DNA from: Rhodococcus sp. KRD162
GTDB lineage: Bacteria > Actinomycetota > Actinomycetes > Mycobacteriales > Mycobacteriaceae
Length of the DNA: 64,000 nucleotides
Assembly: GCF_017168335.1 (NCBI RefSeq)
Contig: NZ_JABFAU010000003.1
Coordinates: 709,561-773,560, forward strand
Direction of reading: 5' to 3'
Below the pieces are notes generated by a model. The model did no database searches and was not told the origin of the DNA. It saw only the letters and a list, made by a program, of their open reading frames with translations. A program made the position numbers and the translations under genes. Below, in pieces: positions 20,164-30,519 of the stretch; position 1 is the stretch's first letter; each line of letters begins with the position of its first letter.

Positions 20164-20871
20164 ATGACAGTCATTCTGCTTCGTCACGGTCGTTCGACAT
20201 CGAACACCGCAGGCACTCTGGCGGGGCGCGGTGAAGGGATCGCGCTCGACGAGCGCGGACGTGAACAGGCGCAGGCCGTCGCGGATCGGCTCGGCGACCT
20301 TCCGATTGCCGAGATCGTGCGGTCGCCGCTGCTGCGATGCGAGCAGACCGTGGAGCCGCTGGCAGCCCAGCTCGGGCTGGCGCCGATCGTCGAGGAGCGT
20401 CTGGTCGAGGTCGACTACGGGCAGTGGACGGGCCGGACCATCAAGGAACTGTCGACCGAGCCGCTGTGGAAAGTGGTGCAGCAGCATCCGTCGGCGGCGG
20501 TGTTCCCCGGCGGCGAGGGTCTGGCTACGGTGCAGCAACGGGCGGTTCAGGCGGTGCGGGAACACGACGCCAGGCTTGCCGCCCACCATGGCCGCGATGT
20601 GTTGTGGGTGGCCTGCTCACATGGCGATGTCATCAAATCGGTGATCTCGGATGCGATGGGTGCCCACCTCGATTCCTTTCAGCGCATCGTTGCCGACCCC
20701 GCGTCGATCAGTGTCGTTCGGTACACCTCGACGCGGCCGTTCGTACTGCGGACCAACGACACCGGGACGGATCTGACCGGATTCGTCCCGAAAGCCGAGG
20801 ATCCGAATCCTCCCGAAACCGAGGCCGCGGACTCTTCCGACGCGGTCGTCGGTGGCGGGGCAGGTAGCTAG
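20164..20871 (+). CDS. Histidine phosphatase superfamily protein (MSMEG_4193-type putative phosphomutase)
   Basis: 235 aa from ATG 20164, chosen because the family begins MTVILLRHGRST and a -10 lies just upstream. The RHG motif at residues 7-9 supplies the phospho-accepting His; a second His occurs in LWVACSHGDVIKS. The C-terminal tail of about 40 residues is acidic and likely disordered. The biochemical substrate is unknown; 'phosphomutase' is a family label only. The conserved neighbourhood uppP, this gene, DUF3090, SCO1664-type and mshC recurs in actinobacteria. Confidence 0.88.
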   Translation: MTVILLRHGRSTSNTAGTLAGRGEGIALDERGREQAQAVADRLGDLPIAEIVRSPLLRCEQTVEPLAAQLGLAPIVEERLVEVDYGQWTGRTIKELSTEPLWKVVQQHPSAAVFPGGEGLATVQQRAVQAVREHDARLAAHHGRDVLWVACSHGDVIKSVISDAMGAHLDSFQRIVADPASISVVRYTSTRPFVLRTNDTGTDLTGFVPKAEDPNPPETEAADSSDAVVGGGAGS

Positions 20872-21007
20872 ATCGGCAGTTTCGCTGCCGAAATTCCGAT
20901 CGATGGCAGGCTGGAGAGCAAGCAATACAGTCCGCGATCGATCTGTGGTCGATAATGAAGATTCGACGATGTGCTTCGTGGAGTTGTTCGAGTTGTGAGG
21001 AGGTGCA

Positions 21008-21598
21008 ATGCCGCGCGCAATACACGTTTTTCGCACCCCTGATCGTTTCGTTGCCGGCACCGTAGGTGAACCGGGCGACCGAACGTTCTTCCTGCAGGCG
21101 GTGCACGACGCCCGAGTGGTATCGGTCGCTCTGGAGAAGCAGCAGGTGCAGGTGCTGGCCGATCGGATGGGTCTGCTGCTCGAAGAAGTGCACCGCCGGT
21201 TCGGAGCCGACGTGCCTGCGGAGGAGACCGACACCGTCGACACCAGTCCGCTGCTGACTCCGATCGACACCGAGTTCCGCGTCGGCACGATGGGCCTGGG
21301 CTGGGACGCCGACGCCAACGCAGTCGTGGTGGAGTTGTTGGCCGTCAGCGAGGCGGAAGTGGACGAATCCGTCGTTCTCGATGACACAGACGAAGGCCCC
21401 GACGCTGTTCGGGTCTTTCTCACTCCGGTTCAGGCTCGTGAGTTCGCAGTCCGGTCCGAACGGGTGATCGCTGCGGGCCGCGCGCCGTGTCCGTTGTGTG
21501 GCCAGCCCCTGGCCCCCGAAGGGCACGTCTGTATCAGAACCAATGGCTACCGCCGCGGTGCGACGTTCGGTCCGGTGACCGAAGTAGACGAGTCTTGA
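21008..21598 (+). CDS. DUF3090 domain-containing protein
   Basis: 196 aa, ATG at 21008 with a strong GAGGAGGT. The core (REFAVRSERVI and the HVFRTPDRFVAGTVGEPGDR start) matches the actinobacteria-restricted DUF3090 family. The C-terminal part contains CPLCGQPLAPEGHVC, a possible metal-binding knuckle. The function is unknown. It overlaps the next gene's TTG start (TTGA), so the two are translationally coupled. That pairing is conserved in M. tuberculosis (Rv2134c-Rv2133c), which suggests a shared complex or pathway. Confidence 0.88.
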   Translation: MPRAIHVFRTPDRFVAGTVGEPGDRTFFLQAVHDARVVSVALEKQQVQVLADRMGLLLEEVHRRFGADVPAEETDTVDTSPLLTPIDTEFRVGTMGLGWDADANAVVVELLAVSEAEVDESVVLDDTDEGPDAVRVFLTPVQAREFAVRSERVIAAGRAPCPLCGQPLAPEGHVCIRTNGYRRGATFGPVTEVDES

Positions 21599-22407
21599 CC
21601 GTCGAACTTCCGCCGTTCGAGGGCCGCGAAACGATGGAGACCGGCGATCTCACCGTCGTCGGACGAGTGGTTTCGGCCAGCAACGCCACACTGGTCTGCG
21701 AGGCAGGCGAGGGGGAGGCGTCGGTCCGGTGCGTCTACAAACCGGTCCGCGGTGAAGTACCGCTCTGGGACTTTCCCGACGGCACTCTCGCTGGACGGGA
21801 GGTGGCGTCGTACGAGATTTCCGAGGCGCTGGGCTGGGGCGTGATTCCCCCGACAATTCTGCGGGACGGGCCGTTCGGCCCCGGCATGGTGCAGAAGTGG
21901 ATCGACACGCCCGATGATCACGCCGAGGGACGCGTCGATCTCGTGGACATCTGTCGTCCGGATCTCGTTCCACGGGGGTGGATTCCGGTGTTGCAGGCGT
22001 ACGACGGCGACGGAGAGGAAATTGCGTTGATCCACGCCGACGATCCGCGTCTGCAGCGGATGGCGGTGCTCGACGTGATCCTCAACAATGCCGATCGGAA
22101 GGGTGGCCATGCGCTCGAAGGTCTCGACGGATACGTCTACGGAGTCGATCACGGCATCTGTCTGCACTCCGAGAACAAGTTGCGCACGGTGCTGTGGGGC
22201 TGGGCCGGCCAAGCGGTGGACGACGCCTTGATGACCGATGTCGTTCGGTTCGTCGACACTTTCGATGCGGTCACCGCTCCGCGCCTGGTGGACAAGATCA
22301 CTCTCGCCGAAACGGTGGCAGTTCTCGACCGGGCACAGGAATTGATCGCACGACCGGTCATGCCCGAGCCGCGCTCGAGCAGACCGATACCGTGGCCCGC
22401 CTTCTGA
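21595..22407 (+). CDS. SCO1664 family protein
   Basis: 270 aa if started at TTG 21595, which overlaps the DUF3090 stop; ATG 21634 is the alternative. Motifs include LTVVGRVVSASNATLVCE, RCVYKPVRGEVPLWDFPDG and HGICLHSENKLRTVLWGW. They recall the phosphatidylinositol-kinase-like/HipA-like kinase fold: a Lys in VYKP, and ILNNADRKGGH with D-x-x-x-N-like catalytic residues. Kinase activity is an inference. Function unknown, and conserved next to mshC. Confidence 0.85.
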   Translation: MTVELPPFEGRETMETGDLTVVGRVVSASNATLVCEAGEGEASVRCVYKPVRGEVPLWDFPDGTLAGREVASYEISEALGWGVIPPTILRDGPFGPGMVQKWIDTPDDHAEGRVDLVDICRPDLVPRGWIPVLQAYDGDGEEIALIHADDPRLQRMAVLDVILNNADRKGGHALEGLDGYVYGVDHGICLHSENKLRTVLWGWAGQAVDDALMTDVVRFVDTFDAVTAPRLVDKITLAETVAVLDRAQELIARPVMPEPRSSRPIPWPAF

Positions 22408-22418
22408 TTCGACTCGGA

Positions 22419-22424
22419 TAGGCT
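22419..22424 (+). promoter_or_regulatory. Candidate -10 of mshC (leaderless)
   Basis: TAGGCT followed by seven bases and the ATG at 22432. Same hexamer and spacing as before the phosphomutase-like gene and dop. Confidence 0.5.
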
Positions 22425-22431
22425 CGACTGC

Positions 22432-23673
22432 ATGCATTCTTGGTCGAGCCCTGAGATCCCGACAATCCCCGGACAGGGTCCAGCGCTTCGATTGTTCGAC
22501 ACCGCAGACCGTCGGGTTCGTCCCGTCACCCCGGGTTCGACTGCTTCGATGTACGTGTGCGGCATCACCCCGTACGACGCCACCCACCTCGGCCATGCCG
22601 CCACGTATCTCACGTTCGACCTGATCAACCGGTTGTGGCGGGACGCGGGCACGGACGTGCACTACGTACAGAACGTCACCGATGTCGACGATCCACTGTT
22701 CGAGCGCGCCGATCGCGACGGTGAGGACTGGCGTGATCTCGGCGCCCGTGAGATCGAACTCTTCCGCGCCGATATGGAAGCGCTGCGGGTGATCGCACCG
22801 CGCGACTACATCGGTGCCGTCGAGTCCGTGAACGAGGTCGTCGAACTGGTGGAGAAACTGGTTGCGGCCGGTGCCGCCTATGTCGTCGACGATGCTGAAT
22901 ACCCGGACGTGTACTTCAGCGCCGCCGCGACCGAGCAGTTCGGCTACGAGTCCGGTTACGACCGGCCCACGATGGACAGGTTCTTCGCCGAACGCGGCGG
23001 CGATCCGGATCGGGCGGGTAAGCGTGATTCCCTCGATGCGCTGCTCTGGCGTTCGGTGCGACCGGGTGAGCCGTCGTGGCCGTCGCCGTGGGGTCCAGGT
23101 CGGCCTGGCTGGCACATCGAGTGCGCGGCGATCGCGCTCAACCGGATCGGGTCCGGGTTCGATATTCAGGGCGGTGGAAGCGATCTGATCTTCCCGCACC
23201 ACGAATTCTCGGCCGCGCACGCCGAGGCTGCTACCGGTGATGCCCGCTTCGCCCGGCACTACGTGCACACCGGAATGATCGGACTCGACGGCGAGAAGAT
23301 GTCCAAGAGTCGCGGCAACCTGGTGTTCGTCTCGAAACTACGCGCGGAGAACGTCGACCCGGCCGCTGTGCGACTCGGTCTGCTCGCCGGCCACTATCGG
23401 CAGGATCGGCCGTGGTCCGACGAGGTCCTCGAACGCGCCCACACCCGCCTGGCACTGTGGCGTCGGGCGGCGGCACTCGAGAGCGCGGCATCGGCCGAGG
23501 ACGTGATCAACCGGTTGCGGCAACATCTTGCCGATGACCTGGACACTCCGAAGGCACTCGACGCGCTCGATGCGTGGGCGAGTTTCGCGGTAGAACGCGG
23601 CGGGTCGGACGCGAGCGCACCCGGAGGCTTCGCCGATGCCGTGGATGCTCTGCTCGGAGTCCGTTTGCGCTAG
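22432..23673 (+). CDS. mshC: Cysteine:1D-myo-inosityl 2-amino-2-deoxy-alpha-D-glucopyranoside ligase
   Basis: 413 aa. A class I cysteinyl-tRNA-synthetase-like catalytic domain without the tRNA anticodon-binding module. [14 protein letters not shown] at residues 43-56 contains zinc ligand Cys43 and the HxGH-type signature; KMSKS is at 289-293. MshC adenylates cysteine and joins it to GlcN-Ins, the penultimate step of mycothiol synthesis, so this organism uses mycothiol as its main low-molecular thiol. The length and the [11 protein letters not shown] variant separate it from CysS. The stop overlaps by four bases the stop of the convergent jetD gene. Confidence 0.95.
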   Translation: MHSWSSPEIPTIPGQGPALRLFDTADRRVRPVTPGSTASMYVCGITPYDATHLGHAATYLTFDLINRLWRDAGTDVHYVQNVTDVDDPLFERADRDGEDWRDLGAREIELFRADMEALRVIAPRDYIGAVESVNEVVELVEKLVAAGAAYVVDDAEYPDVYFSAAATEQFGYESGYDRPTMDRFFAERGGDPDRAGKRDSLDALLWRSVRPGEPSWPSPWGPGRPGWHIECAAIALNRIGSGFDIQGGGSDLIFPHHEFSAAHAEAATGDARFARHYVHTGMIGLDGEKMSKSRGNLVFVSKLRAENVDPAAVRLGLLAGHYRQDRPWSDEVLERAHTRLALWRRAAALESAASAEDVINRLRQHLADDLDTPKALDALDAWASFAVERGGSDASAPGGFADAVDALLGVRLR

Positions 23674-24941
23674 GCCTCGGGGCCGAGGCGTAGATCCGCC
23701 AGCAGGTCGGCTATCAGTCGCTCCTCCATGACTGCTCTACCTGAATCACGCAGGGCAGCAGCCAATTCCGGGGCCCATCGGCTTTCCGTCGGATGTCCCT
23801 TCAACGGTTCGGAGTAGCGTGCGTCGAGCGCGTGGCGATAGGCGTCGACGTCCATCCGCCACGGCACCGCGTCGTATCGGGAGACCGCTCGGGTCACCAT
23901 GTGCACTCCGGCCCAGTCGAAATCGGCACGCCAGCGGACGGTGGTTCCCGGCGCGCGGAAAGCGAGCAGTCGGTGTACCGCGGCGGAGGGCTGACCATCG
24001 GTGCAGATCAGGCTCGCGCAGTTCGACCCGAGGGTGCGGGCTGCGGCGGCGAGAACCGCCACGTTCTCGCAGACGAACACCGTGGACGAGCTGTTGGTGA
24101 GCGAACCGCGCATGAGCATGTCCACCGTGACCGGAAAGGGAACGCCCTCGTCGGCTGCCTCGTTCAGCCACCGTGCCACTGTGTGGGTTTCCTCGACGCG
24201 GTAGCCGAGCACCAGCACGCGGCTGGACAACGCATCGACCGACACGCCCGCGGTTTCCCACAGCGCTCGGATGCCCACCGGATCGGCGGGGCGAGGAACG
24301 TTCTCGCGCAGAGACAATGCGTCGAGGACGAGTTTCGGGGCACCGCCGCCGGAGAGCGCCTTGGTGTCTCCGCAGGCCAGTTCCGCGAGCTCGGTCAAAG
24401 ACATTCCGTCCACCGGGAGCTGGGCGAGGACCTGCGTGGCGATCGCCAACGCGTCGACGGCGACGCGGCCGCCGAGGGTGCCGTCCTGGTTGAGCAGCGA
24501 GGCGATCCAGTGCTCGATCCATTCGCGGTCGGTGCCGCCGCCGAGAACCGCCCTGGTCCGATCGAGGGCATCGGCACGCACCTGCGCCTTGTCGGCAGCG
24601 ATCCGTTTCTTGTCCTGCAACGGCGCCTGCCGAGTGAGAGTGTCGATCAGTCCGAGGCCACCGTTGAGCGGATGTCGCAGCCACGCGTCGAACCGTTCCA
24701 GGTCGAGCCTGGTACTTCGTGCCCGCGAATGCAGGCTGGAGTTGGACCGCGAGATAGCACTGCACAGGCGCCACAGTTCCGGGGCATCGCTCAGATCCAC
24801 CGTGATGTTGCCCCCTACACGAAGCCAGTTGGACTCCAACTTCTTTCGCGCAGCGTCCAGCAAGGCCCCCAGTTCGGGGCTGCCTCGCCAGTCGCTGTTA
24901 CCGGTCAAACTCCAGCCCACCTTCGGTTCGGGTCGGGACAC
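23670..24941 (-). CDS. jetD: Wadjet JetD-like TOPRIM protein (DUF3323/DUF2399, TIGR02679 type)
   Basis: 423 aa, GTG at 24941. The N-terminal half (to about 260) is helical and matches DUF3323-type proteins. The C-terminal DUF2399 part is a TOPRIM fold: catalytic Glu292 in [10 protein letters not shown] and the DxD pair Asp340/Asp342 in [12 protein letters not shown]. In Wadjet systems JetD is the nuclease subunit that cuts plasmid DNA extruded by the SMC complex. Its start lies 44 bases inside jetC, so translation is coupled. Family identity is from recall of the domain architecture and from the four-gene context. Confidence 0.87.
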   Translation of the reverse strand: MSRPEPKVGWSLTGNSDWRGSPELGALLDAARKKLESNWLRVGGNITVDLSDAPELWRLCSAISRSNSSLHSRARSTRLDLERFDAWLRHPLNGGLGLIDTLTRQAPLQDKKRIAADKAQVRADALDRTRAVLGGGTDREWIEHWIASLLNQDGTLGGRVAVDALAIATQVLAQLPVDGMSLTELAELACGDTKALSGGGAPKLVLDALSLRENVPRPADPVGIRALWETAGVSVDALSSRVLVLGYRVEETHTVARWLNEAADEGVPFPVTVDMLMRGSLTNSSSTVFVCENVAVLAAAARTLGSNCASLICTDGQPSAAVHRLLAFRAPGTTVRWRADFDWAGVHMVTRAVSRYDAVPWRMDVDAYRHALDARYSEPLKGHPTESRWAPELAAALRDSGRAVMEERLIADLLADLRLGPEA

Positions 24942-27900
24942 GCCGCGTCAACGGCGAACCGAGTGCGGCGGCAAGGTCGGTTCCGTCGTGCTCGGCGAAC
25001 AGTTCGCCGTTCTCCCACACCAGAAGTGCTGCGCTCACGGTGTTCTCGGCGGTCGAGTGGGCCAGATCGTAGTGCGCACAGCCTGGAACATCCGCGTAGG
25101 TGATCCACAGGTCGTACCCGGTCATGAACAGATCCAGATCGAACTGCACACTGAGACCGAGCAATTCGCTTCGACCGTTGTCGTCGACACCGGCGAACGC
25201 CTCGTCGAGCGCAAGCAGACGGGGTGAGTGCGGATCTGCGGACGAGAGCATCACGTGCGCTGCGGCGAACAGTGGGAGATGCAGCGACACCGACTGCTCG
25301 CCGCCCGAGAGGGCGCTGTGTCGTGCGACGGTGAGTCGATCCTCGTTCCCGTCACCGCTGATCAGTGTGAAGGCGAACACGCGCCAGCGCCGATAGTCCA
25401 ACGTGGCCGACAGGATCTCGGGGTACGACCGCTCCGGATGCGCCGCGCGAGCGATCCTGATCTCCGAGGCGAAATGAGCTCGCATGGCAGCGAGATCGTC
25501 CTGGCTCAACGCCGATGCATCACGATCGAGCAGCTTGGACACCGCTCGAGCGCCGTCGTCGAGATTGTCGGCCAGCACCCAGTGCACACCGATCGTGTTA
25601 CCCGAGGACATCCGGCGTTGCTTCATCTCGGCGGACATCTGCGCGATCAATTCCCGCGCGTCGACCGTGCGTTCGTGAATCTGCTGCGCAAGACCGGTCA
25701 GCAAAGCATCCTCGAGAATGCGCCGTTCCTGCTCGGTCAGCAACAGCTCCTGATCCGATCTCGCGGCGCCGATTCGCTCGGCGAACTCGCCGACCGAGGA
25801 GTACCCCTGCTCGTCTTGTACTCGAACAACGGTCAGACCGTCCGGTGCGTCCCATTGCAGGCGGTAGTCCTGTCCCGAGGCGGCGAGCTGCGAGTCGAAT
25901 TCCTGCAACGCACTCGTCAGAGCGGTCCGGGTCGACTTTCGGCTCGAATCACTGACTTTCACCGAGGCCGTCGCCGTGTCCAGCGCAGCATGCAGCGCGC
26001 GCACCACCGGCGGAAGCACAGGCACCTCGTCGTCGGGACCGTCGGCCTGCTGTACTCGATACAGAATCTGCTCGACGGTCAGCCAGGCCGACTCGCTGGC
26101 TGGCCACGCGTATCCATCGTGCACGCCGAGGATTGCGAGCAGGTCCTTGCGGGCGTACGGAGCGAGCCGCCCCGCATCACCGAGCGTTTCGGTGACGGCC
26201 GCACGTAGGCTCTCCATCGCCGTGTTGCGCGCACCCTCGGCCTTACCGATCGCTTCGCCGGCTTCCTTGTCCGCCTTGCGTGCGGCCCGCTGCTCGGCGC
26301 GGCATTTCTCGATGCGCACCCGGGCGTTCTCGAGATCGGTATCGATCTGTTCGGCGGTCGCGCCGAGCTTCTCGCTCAGTAGCTCCAGGCGTTGGACCTG
26401 TTGCCGGTAGCTTTCGTCTGCGATCGCCGCTTCCTCGGCCAGTTCCTCCGCCAGGCCGGATGCTTCTTCGAGTCGGTTGGTCGCCTCGCGGGCGCGTTCG
26501 GCCTCGCGGGTGTGGTCGGCACGTTTGCGAATCACGGCCGACCCCTGGTTCTCGAAATGCCGAATCGCCGCCGCGAGGGCATCGATGTCTCGGCCGATGT
26601 GTGGGGTGCGGTGTGCCACGGCCGCGGTGCGCAGCTGTTTTTCCTTCGCTGACAGGTCTGCGATCGCCTGGTCGAATTCGCGGTCGGCGGCCGCAGAGCT
26701 GTCTGTGGAGGTGCGCAGCGCGCCGGCGGCGGCGGTGACCACCCGCAGCGCCTTCGTGATCGCAGTAGTACGCGGAAGCTGCTTGGCGGCAGCTCCGAGC
26801 GACTGCAGGAGTTCACGCGCGCCCTGTTCCGCCGCGGTTGCGGTGTCCAGGGCTGCGGCGGCGGCGTCGATGGCTGCATCGAGTTCGGCGACACGTTGCT
26901 GACGTCGACGTGCCCGCGCCGTGGCACCGATGTACTCGGCATCGGATTTAGTGTGGCGTCCCTGCTGCACACCCTGGAAATATCGGCCTTCGACGCCCAC
27001 CGAGACAGCGCTGCCCGATGGCTCGTCCTGATCTTGCTGCAGTGCAACCGATTCGAGCAGCTCGAGGATTCGTGCTTCCGGTACGGAAGTGCCTGCCTCC
27101 GGTTCGAGCACGGAGGCCAAGGTCGCCCCGGTCGGTCGGGCGGCTCGAGGCAGCGGCGACAGATACTGCTCGGAGCTCGACTCGTCGGGGAAGTCTGCGG
27201 TCGGGTGGATCCATCCGTCGAGCACATTGGCCGCCTGCAATGCCGACTCGATGCCGGCAGCGTCGGCGGCGGAGACGGTGTCGGCGAACCGCACCAACTT
27301 CCACAGTGGTGCACCCGACAGGCCGTCGCGAGAGTCGCTTCGTGCCGCGAACGGCGGTGGCGCGTCGTCGCGTTCGGCCTGCACCAGCGCCAATTCCTCA
27401 CGCAGCGTGTTCAATTCGGTCGCACGTGCGCTCACGTCGACGCGGGCCTGCGCCTGCCGGGCCCGGATCGAATCTATTCCGTCGGCGGTGTGCTCGGCGA
27501 GGACGGATTCCAGACTCACGGCGTCGTCGTCGCCGATCTCTGCCAGCGCCGCGTCGAGAGCATCGAAGACAGCGGAGGTGATCCCGGCGGAGGAATACAG
27601 TGCCGAGTTGGTCGACCACCACGCGCGGAGGCCGGTGGCGAAGTTCGCCTTCTCGACGTCGACGGCTGCCTCCGCCTCGGTGACCGCTGCGGTAGCCGTC
27701 TCGAGCAGCTCCCGCCCTTTCGATGCGGCCTTCTCGGCACGTGCGCGTTCGGTCGAGGCCTTCTCGACGGTTCCCAGCGCCTCGCGGACCGCGCGTACGT
27801 CACCGTCGCGTTCCTCGGCGTGGCCGCGCAGTGCGGTGCTGAGTTGATCGCTTCGAGCCGATCCCGGCAGCGGAGTCCAGACGATTCCTGCATCTTCTGC

Positions 27901-29082
27901 GGCGGTCTGCAACTCTTCTTCGGCGCGGGTCACCGCGGCGACGGAATCACGTAGGGCAGCTTCGGCTCGGGTGGCCTCGGCAGTGCGCTGCTCGAGATCT
28001 GCCTGGGCCTTGCGTGCGCGCTCGGCTTGCTGGGCTGTCGAGGTCTCGAGCTTGGCGGCCGATTCGGCCAGGTCGTCCAGTTGCTGCTTGCCCTCGTATG
28101 CGCTCGAACGCTGCAGGGTCTCGCGGTCGGCGACCGCCTGGTCGAGAGCGCGTTCTGCCTCGTCGAATCGAGTCTCCGCAGCGGCTCGTTCCAGTAGACG
28201 ACGGTGCTCGAGGGCCGCAGCCGCGAAGTGCGCGGTGGTCGCATGGGTCACTGATTCGAGTCGACGTGAGACCTGCTCGACATCGGAACGAGCCTGCACG
28301 CGAAGGTATTTGGAATACACGGAAACGAAGCTCTTGGCTGCATGGTCGGCTTGGGCAAGGCCTTCCAACGCGCGGCCCACTTCTTCCATGTCGCTGAAGG
28401 AACGTGCGGCCTCGAGCACCAACTGTTCGTCGAGGGGGCGTAGACCGTCGGTCAACGCCTGCGAGAGTCCTTTGGGGTCCAGATTCTTGGCCAACTGCGG
28501 ACGGCGAAGGGTCAGAATCAAGTTGATGAGCTGGTCGTAGCGTTGTGCACCGAGCCCGAACATGCGCGCGTCGATCGCGGCGCGGTAGTCCACCGGTCGA
28601 TCCGTCAACGCATCGGTGCCCAACTGTTCGCCGAGTTGCTTCTTCGTCAGCGGCCGGTCGTCGGAACCCAACAGCGAAAAGTCCACGCCCACGCGGCCGT
28701 CGGCGACGAAGTACCAGCGGGTCACCTTGTCGTTGTGCCGACTGGCCCGCATGCCGATTCCGACGGTGACCGATTCGGGATCTTCGCGCGAACCCCGTCC
28801 GAACTCCATCCACACATACGAGTGCGCGCTTTCCTGCCCTCGGTAGAGCAGGTTGGATTTCATCGTTCGCTCTTCTCCGGCAAAGGGATTGAGTCGGCGC
28901 GGTTCGATGCGGCCGTCGAGAACGAATGGAAACAGCACTTCGAGTGCTTTGGTCTTGCCCGAGCCATTCGGGCCACGCAGCACCAGGCGACCGTCGGCGA
29001 ACGAGAACTCCTGATCGCGGTAGTCCCAGAGGTTGACGATTCCTGCTCGCATCGGCCGAAAGCGAGTCGAGTGTGCGGTCAT
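24898..29082 (-). CDS. jetC: Wadjet JetC-like SMC/MukB-type ATPase (TIGR02680 type)
   Basis: 1394 aa. The N-terminal ATPase lobe begins RFRPMRAGIVNLWDYRDQEF and has Walker A GPNGSGKT at residues 37-44. A long Ala/Glu/Arg-rich coiled coil (about 250-560) leads to a small hinge-like domain (about 575-700, with WKLVRFADTVSAADAAGIE) and a second coiled-coil arm to about 1010. The C-terminal lobe has LSGGEQ at 1258-1263 and Walker B RLLALDEAFAG from 1288 (Asp1293, Glu1294). It is the loop-extruding motor of a condensin-like defence complex. The ATG follows the jetB TAG with no gap. Intact, with no frameshift. Confidence 0.92.
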   Translation of the reverse strand: MTAHSTRFRPMRAGIVNLWDYRDQEFSFADGRLVLRGPNGSGKTKALEVLFPFVLDGRIEPRRLNPFAGEERTMKSNLLYRGQESAHSYVWMEFGRGSREDPESVTVGIGMRASRHNDKVTRWYFVADGRVGVDFSLLGSDDRPLTKKQLGEQLGTDALTDRPVDYRAAIDARMFGLGAQRYDQLINLILTLRRPQLAKNLDPKGLSQALTDGLRPLDEQLVLEAARSFSDMEEVGRALEGLAQADHAAKSFVSVYSKYLRVQARSDVEQVSRRLESVTHATTAHFAAAALEHRRLLERAAAETRFDEAERALDQAVADRETLQRSSAYEGKQQLDDLAESAAKLETSTAQQAERARKAQADLEQRTAEATRAEAALRDSVAAVTRAEEELQTAAEDAGIVWTPLPGSARSDQLSTALRGHAEERDGDVRAVREALGTVEKASTERARAEKAASKGRELLETATAAVTEAEAAVDVEKANFATGLRAWWSTNSALYSSAGITSAVFDALDAALAEIGDDDAVSLESVLAEHTADGIDSIRARQAQARVDVSARATELNTLREELALVQAERDDAPPPFAARSDSRDGLSGAPLWKLVRFADTVSAADAAGIESALQAANVLDGWIHPTADFPDESSSEQYLSPLPRAARPTGATLASVLEPEAGTSVPEARILELLESVALQQDQDEPSGSAVSVGVEGRYFQGVQQGRHTKSDAEYIGATARARRRQQRVAELDAAIDAAAAALDTATAAEQGARELLQSLGAAAKQLPRTTAITKALRVVTAAAGALRTSTDSSAAADREFDQAIADLSAKEKQLRTAAVAHRTPHIGRDIDALAAAIRHFENQGSAVIRKRADHTREAERAREATNRLEEASGLAEELAEEAAIADESYRQQVQRLELLSEKLGATAEQIDTDLENARVRIEKCRAEQRAARKADKEAGEAIGKAEGARNTAMESLRAAVTETLGDAGRLAPYARKDLLAILGVHDGYAWPASESAWLTVEQILYRVQQADGPDDEVPVLPPVVRALHAALDTATASVKVSDSSRKSTRTALTSALQEFDSQLAASGQDYRLQWDAPDGLTVVRVQDEQGYSSVGEFAERIGAARSDQELLLTEQERRILEDALLTGLAQQIHERTVDARELIAQMSAEMKQRRMSSGNTIGVHWVLADNLDDGARAVSKLLDRDASALSQDDLAAMRAHFASEIRIARAAHPERSYPEILSATLDYRRWRVFAFTLISGDGNEDRLTVARHSALSGGEQSVSLHLPLFAAAHVMLSSADPHSPRLLALDEAFAGVDDNGRSELLGLSVQFDLDLFMTGYDLWITYADVPGCAHYDLAHSTAENTVSAALLVWENGELFAEHDGTDLAAALGSPLTRRVPTRTEGGLEFDR

Positions 29083-30519
29083 CTACTGAGCCTCTGCTTC
29101 GGGGAATTCGGTACTGGCGGTCTGTTCGGTGCTGGCGGGTTGCTCGGTGCCGAACAACGAATCCTGCGGGGTTCGATCACGCACGCTGACCATCACGTCT
29201 CGGTAGCGCGCGATAACCGGAAGCACCAGCACGCCGCCGGACACGCTGTGTACGAGGCGAAGTCGATGAAGCAGAGCAAGTGCCCGCAACCGGAGACCAT
29301 TCTTGTCGGTCTGCCACTGTGCTGCGAAGGTTCGGCCGAATCGCTCGACGAGATCATCGACGACCGACGCCAGCCAGCTGTCCTCGATCAGTGGATACTG
29401 TTGCCTTGCCGGGTTTCGGTCGACTGTCCTCGGTTCGGAAGACAATCCGAATTCGGCGAGATCGCCGAAGATCCCGCCGTCCGGGATTGCTGTGTCCAGC
29501 TGTTCGATCAGGGCGTCTGCGTCCGGAAGCGGATAGGTTGGCAGCTTCGGTGCATCCGGATCGATCACGCGGTCCGAGATTTCACCCGCGATCAGTAGCG
29601 CGACCTGAGCAATGGTGCCCGTACTGGGGAATCGGTAGTCGGACAGCCGCCCCGAGCTGTCGATGAGCGCCACCCCCTCGGAGCGACGCTCGGCGGTCAG
29701 GCCGGTGAGAAGTTCGACTTCGCCGACCGTGCGAGAGGCGGCAAGTGCTGCTTTTCCGTCCGAATCCAGGTCGTCCAGATAGACCACCGGCTGTTCCACC
29801 AATGCTCGTCGTACCGCGCGCAGCGTTTCCTTCGGGTCGACGGGTCGCTCGGGATCGGGACGCTCCGGATCGGCTTCGTCGGAGTCGATCGGGGCATCCG
29901 GGCCTGCCAGCAACCCTCGAACGGACCGTAGATGTTGTACGGCGCGGGGCGGCCGGAACATCGCCACGATGACGGGGCGGTCGATGTCGTAGAGCGCTTC
30001 GCCAGCGGACGGATTGTGGGCCCAGCCGGTCGCATCACCGTCTGCCAACGCGATCGCGCCGCGGGTCGCCAGCCAGCCGATCGCATCGACGAAGGCGTCG
30101 CGGTCGCTCGCACGATCGGTGGTGAGCTCGACTCCGTCGACCTGGCTTGCTTCTACCGCAACGTGATCGGCGAGTTCGGAGAGGGTGATCTGGTTGCCGG
30201 CTCGACCGAGGGCCGCCAGTGCCAGCGACAGGTACGCGTATCGACGACGGTCGAAGATTCGCTCGGTGGACGTCCGTGCGGGTTGGCTGTCGTCGAGTCG
30301 GTCGATCACCGGGAACAGTCGTGCAGTGGTCTCGGTGACCTCGAGTCGATACCCGAACAACTCGAGCAGATCCTCGCGCAGCTCGGTGGCCCATCTGCGC
30401 AGCAGTGGCAGAGCGATTCGATCGGGGTATGTCGCGGTGACCAGGTGATTCGACAGGGCCACCCGCGCAGCGCGCTGGTAGGAATCCAAGGCGAGCGACG
30501 AGATTTCGCGAGCTCTCAT
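29083..30519 (-). CDS. jetB: Wadjet JetB-like protein (DUF2398, TIGR02678 type)
   Basis: 478 aa from ATG 30519, which overlaps the jetA stop by four bases (ATGA); the longer open frame upstream is jetA antiphase. The N-terminus has MRAREISSLALDSYQRAARVA, then winged-helix-like segments (LSLALAALGRAGNQITLSEL). The C-terminus ends in an acidic, Thr/Glu-rich tail after residue 450. In this family the protein is the KITE-like (MukE-like) accessory subunit; which of the two accessory proteins is kleisin and which is KITE is inferred from gene order. The jetC start abuts its stop. Confidence 0.85.
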   Translation of the reverse strand: MRAREISSLALDSYQRAARVALSNHLVTATYPDRIALPLLRRWATELREDLLELFGYRLEVTETTARLFPVIDRLDDSQPARTSTERIFDRRRYAYLSLALAALGRAGNQITLSELADHVAVEASQVDGVELTTDRASDRDAFVDAIGWLATRGAIALADGDATGWAHNPSAGEALYDIDRPVIVAMFRPPRAVQHLRSVRGLLAGPDAPIDSDEADPERPDPERPVDPKETLRAVRRALVEQPVVYLDDLDSDGKAALAASRTVGEVELLTGLTAERRSEGVALIDSSGRLSDYRFPSTGTIAQVALLIAGEISDRVIDPDAPKLPTYPLPDADALIEQLDTAIPDGGIFGDLAEFGLSSEPRTVDRNPARQQYPLIEDSWLASVVDDLVERFGRTFAAQWQTDKNGLRLRALALLHRLRLVHSVSGGVLVLPVIARYRDVMVSVRDRTPQDSLFGTEQPASTEQTASTEFPEAEAQ

